Position numbers and translations under genes: made by a program
Shown: piece by piece, positions 63,300-64,000 of the stretch
Numbering within the stretch: position 1 is the first letter of the stretch
Layout of the letters: the number at the start of each line of letters is the position of its first letter
The notes under the pieces: model-generated
What the model was told of the DNA's origin: nothing
Databases searched by the model: none
Seen by the model: the letters and a program-made list of their open reading frames with translations, nothing else
Source: Strix aluco
Taxonomy: Eukaryota; Chordata; Aves; Strigiformes; Strigidae
Direction of reading: 5' to 3'
Length of the DNA: 64,000 bases
NCBI RefSeq assembly: GCF_031877795.1
Contig: NC_133942.1
Coordinates: forward strand, 4,464,001 to 4,528,000

Positions 63300-64000
63300 T
63301 GGGTGCTTCAGCTTCTCTTTATTGATGGAGAGTTGTGCTCTGCCCCCCCCCGGGGCGGGGGGGGGGGTTCGGGGGCAGGGGGGTGTGCACACACAACTAA
63401 CACACAGACGACGCTGCCAGGGGAGCACGGGAAGCTCTGAGCACGGAGGGGGAGCCAACCCCCTTCTACCCCCACCCCTGGAAACAAAACCCGCGTAGAG
63501 GGGGGCTGGAGTCACCCGGGATTTGGTCTGTGGGGAGGCCGGGAGAGGGTCTGGGTGCACAGGAGGGAGGGAGGGAGGAGCAGCTTCCCTGGAGTGAGGA
63601 GGGGTCCAGCAGAACCGTTGACCACACATCCCCTCTCCCCTTCCCCTTCCCCCCAACTCCGGGCAGGGAAAGGGACATTTCACACCCTGAGGACAGTCAC
63701 TAAGCTAAGAGGAGTCCCAGCAGCATGCAGGAACCTCCGACGCTGACTCCGACATACATCGGGGCAGGACTTCACTACGGGGAGAGGTTTTTAAAAAAAC
63801 TAAACACTTCAAGTATATATATATTTTTTTTTTTTTTTTTTAGTGATTTAAGGTCTCTTCCCCCTGCTGCTGCTGCACTGGGTGGTGTTTAGCAACCTAC
63901 ATCCACTCTAGGGACCAGGAGAACAGCGCAAGCGACGGCTGGTCTAAGGCGAGGGGAGAGGGGAGCGGAGGGGAGGGGGAAGGAAGGGGGGTGCTGGGTG
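63300..64000 (-). other. PKM: 3' UTR of the next minus-strand gene, probably PKM
   Basis: AATAAA on the minus strand at 63323-63318 marks a gene end whose body lies right of the window. The 700 bases before it hold no coding exon I can recognise, and the PKM C-terminal sequence is not present, so only untranslated sequence would be here. In vertebrates the gene directly upstream of GRAMD2A on the same strand is PKM (pyruvate kinase), so the name rests on synteny alone. Confidence 0.6.
63318..63323 (-). terminator. Polyadenylation signal of the upstream neighbour (probably PKM)
   Basis: ATCAATAAAGAG on the minus strand is a canonical signal in good context. Cleavage is expected around 63295-63308, only about 150-250 bp upstream of the GRAMD2A promoter elements. 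Confidence 0.75.

Noticed and set aside
61704-63440. 578-codon plus-strand open frame
   Set aside because: It crosses the GRAMD2A exon 1 region and CpG island, is Pro/Arg/Ala/Gly-rich with no domain, and overlaps equally long frames on both strands. This is expected in stop-poor GC-rich DNA.
62341-63683. Minus-strand frames of 255 and 308 codons around the GRAMD2A start
   Set aside because: One contains the real MTAPGSAGPPR start, but reading on past it goes through the GTACGG donor into intron 1; the exon 1-exon 2 splice explains the gene better.
1-64000. CRISPR arrays, bacterial operons, ribosome binding sites, integrated bacterial or viral genes
   Set aside because: Introns, CR1 repeats and vertebrate gene order show nuclear animal DNA. 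I saw no direct-repeat/spacer array and no recognisable viral gene or intact LTR pair.

Overview
The window looks like bird nuclear DNA. Copies of CR1 LINE 3' ends with typical avian wording are scattered through it. The gene order MYO9A (-), SENP8 (+), GRAMD2A (-), then a further minus-strand gene end, matches the MYO9A-SENP8-GRAMD2A-PKM block known from human 15q23 and conserved in birds. The well-preserved CR1 piece near 7.0-7.3 kb reads like the CR1-J-type copies common outside galliforms, but I cannot name the species.

Layout. From 1 to about 40.9 kb is the 5' end of MYO9A on the minus strand: part of intron 2, the first coding exon (5351-6272), a 34.5-kb AT-rich intron 1 with CR1 fragments and simple repeats, and a non-coding exon 1 in a CpG island. 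That island (about 40.4-41.76 kb) is a shared, divergent, TATA-less promoter that also starts SENP8 on the plus strand. SENP8 has a non-coding first exon, a 5.1-kb intron and a complete single-exon 212-codon reading frame (46324-46962). After a gene-free gap, GRAMD2A runs convergently on the minus strand from 63056 to about 50.38 kb. I could assemble all its coding exons (11, plus a probable terminal untranslated exon) into a 328-residue protein with agreeing splice phases. Its GC-rich promoter is followed within about 250 bp by a minus-strand polyadenylation signal at 63323-63318, most simply the 3' untranslated region of PKM.

Base composition changes at the shared promoter. The left 40 kb is AT-rich with long introns; the right 17 kb is GC-rich and compact. 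This is the usual contrast within avian microchromosomes.

The genes do not form a pathway. MYO9A is a Rho-inactivating myosin, SENP8 is the NEDD8-specific protease, and GRAMD2A is an ER-plasma-membrane contact-site protein; their clustering is conserved synteny. I found no new coding system. The best leads are regulatory: uORFs in the MYO9A and SENP8 leaders, a perfect RFX X-box palindrome in the shared CpG island, an enhancer- or exon-like block at 33.5-33.8 kb, and a GRAMD2A stop codon that reads the same spliced or unspliced. Most long reading frames elsewhere are GC- or AT-driven shadows.
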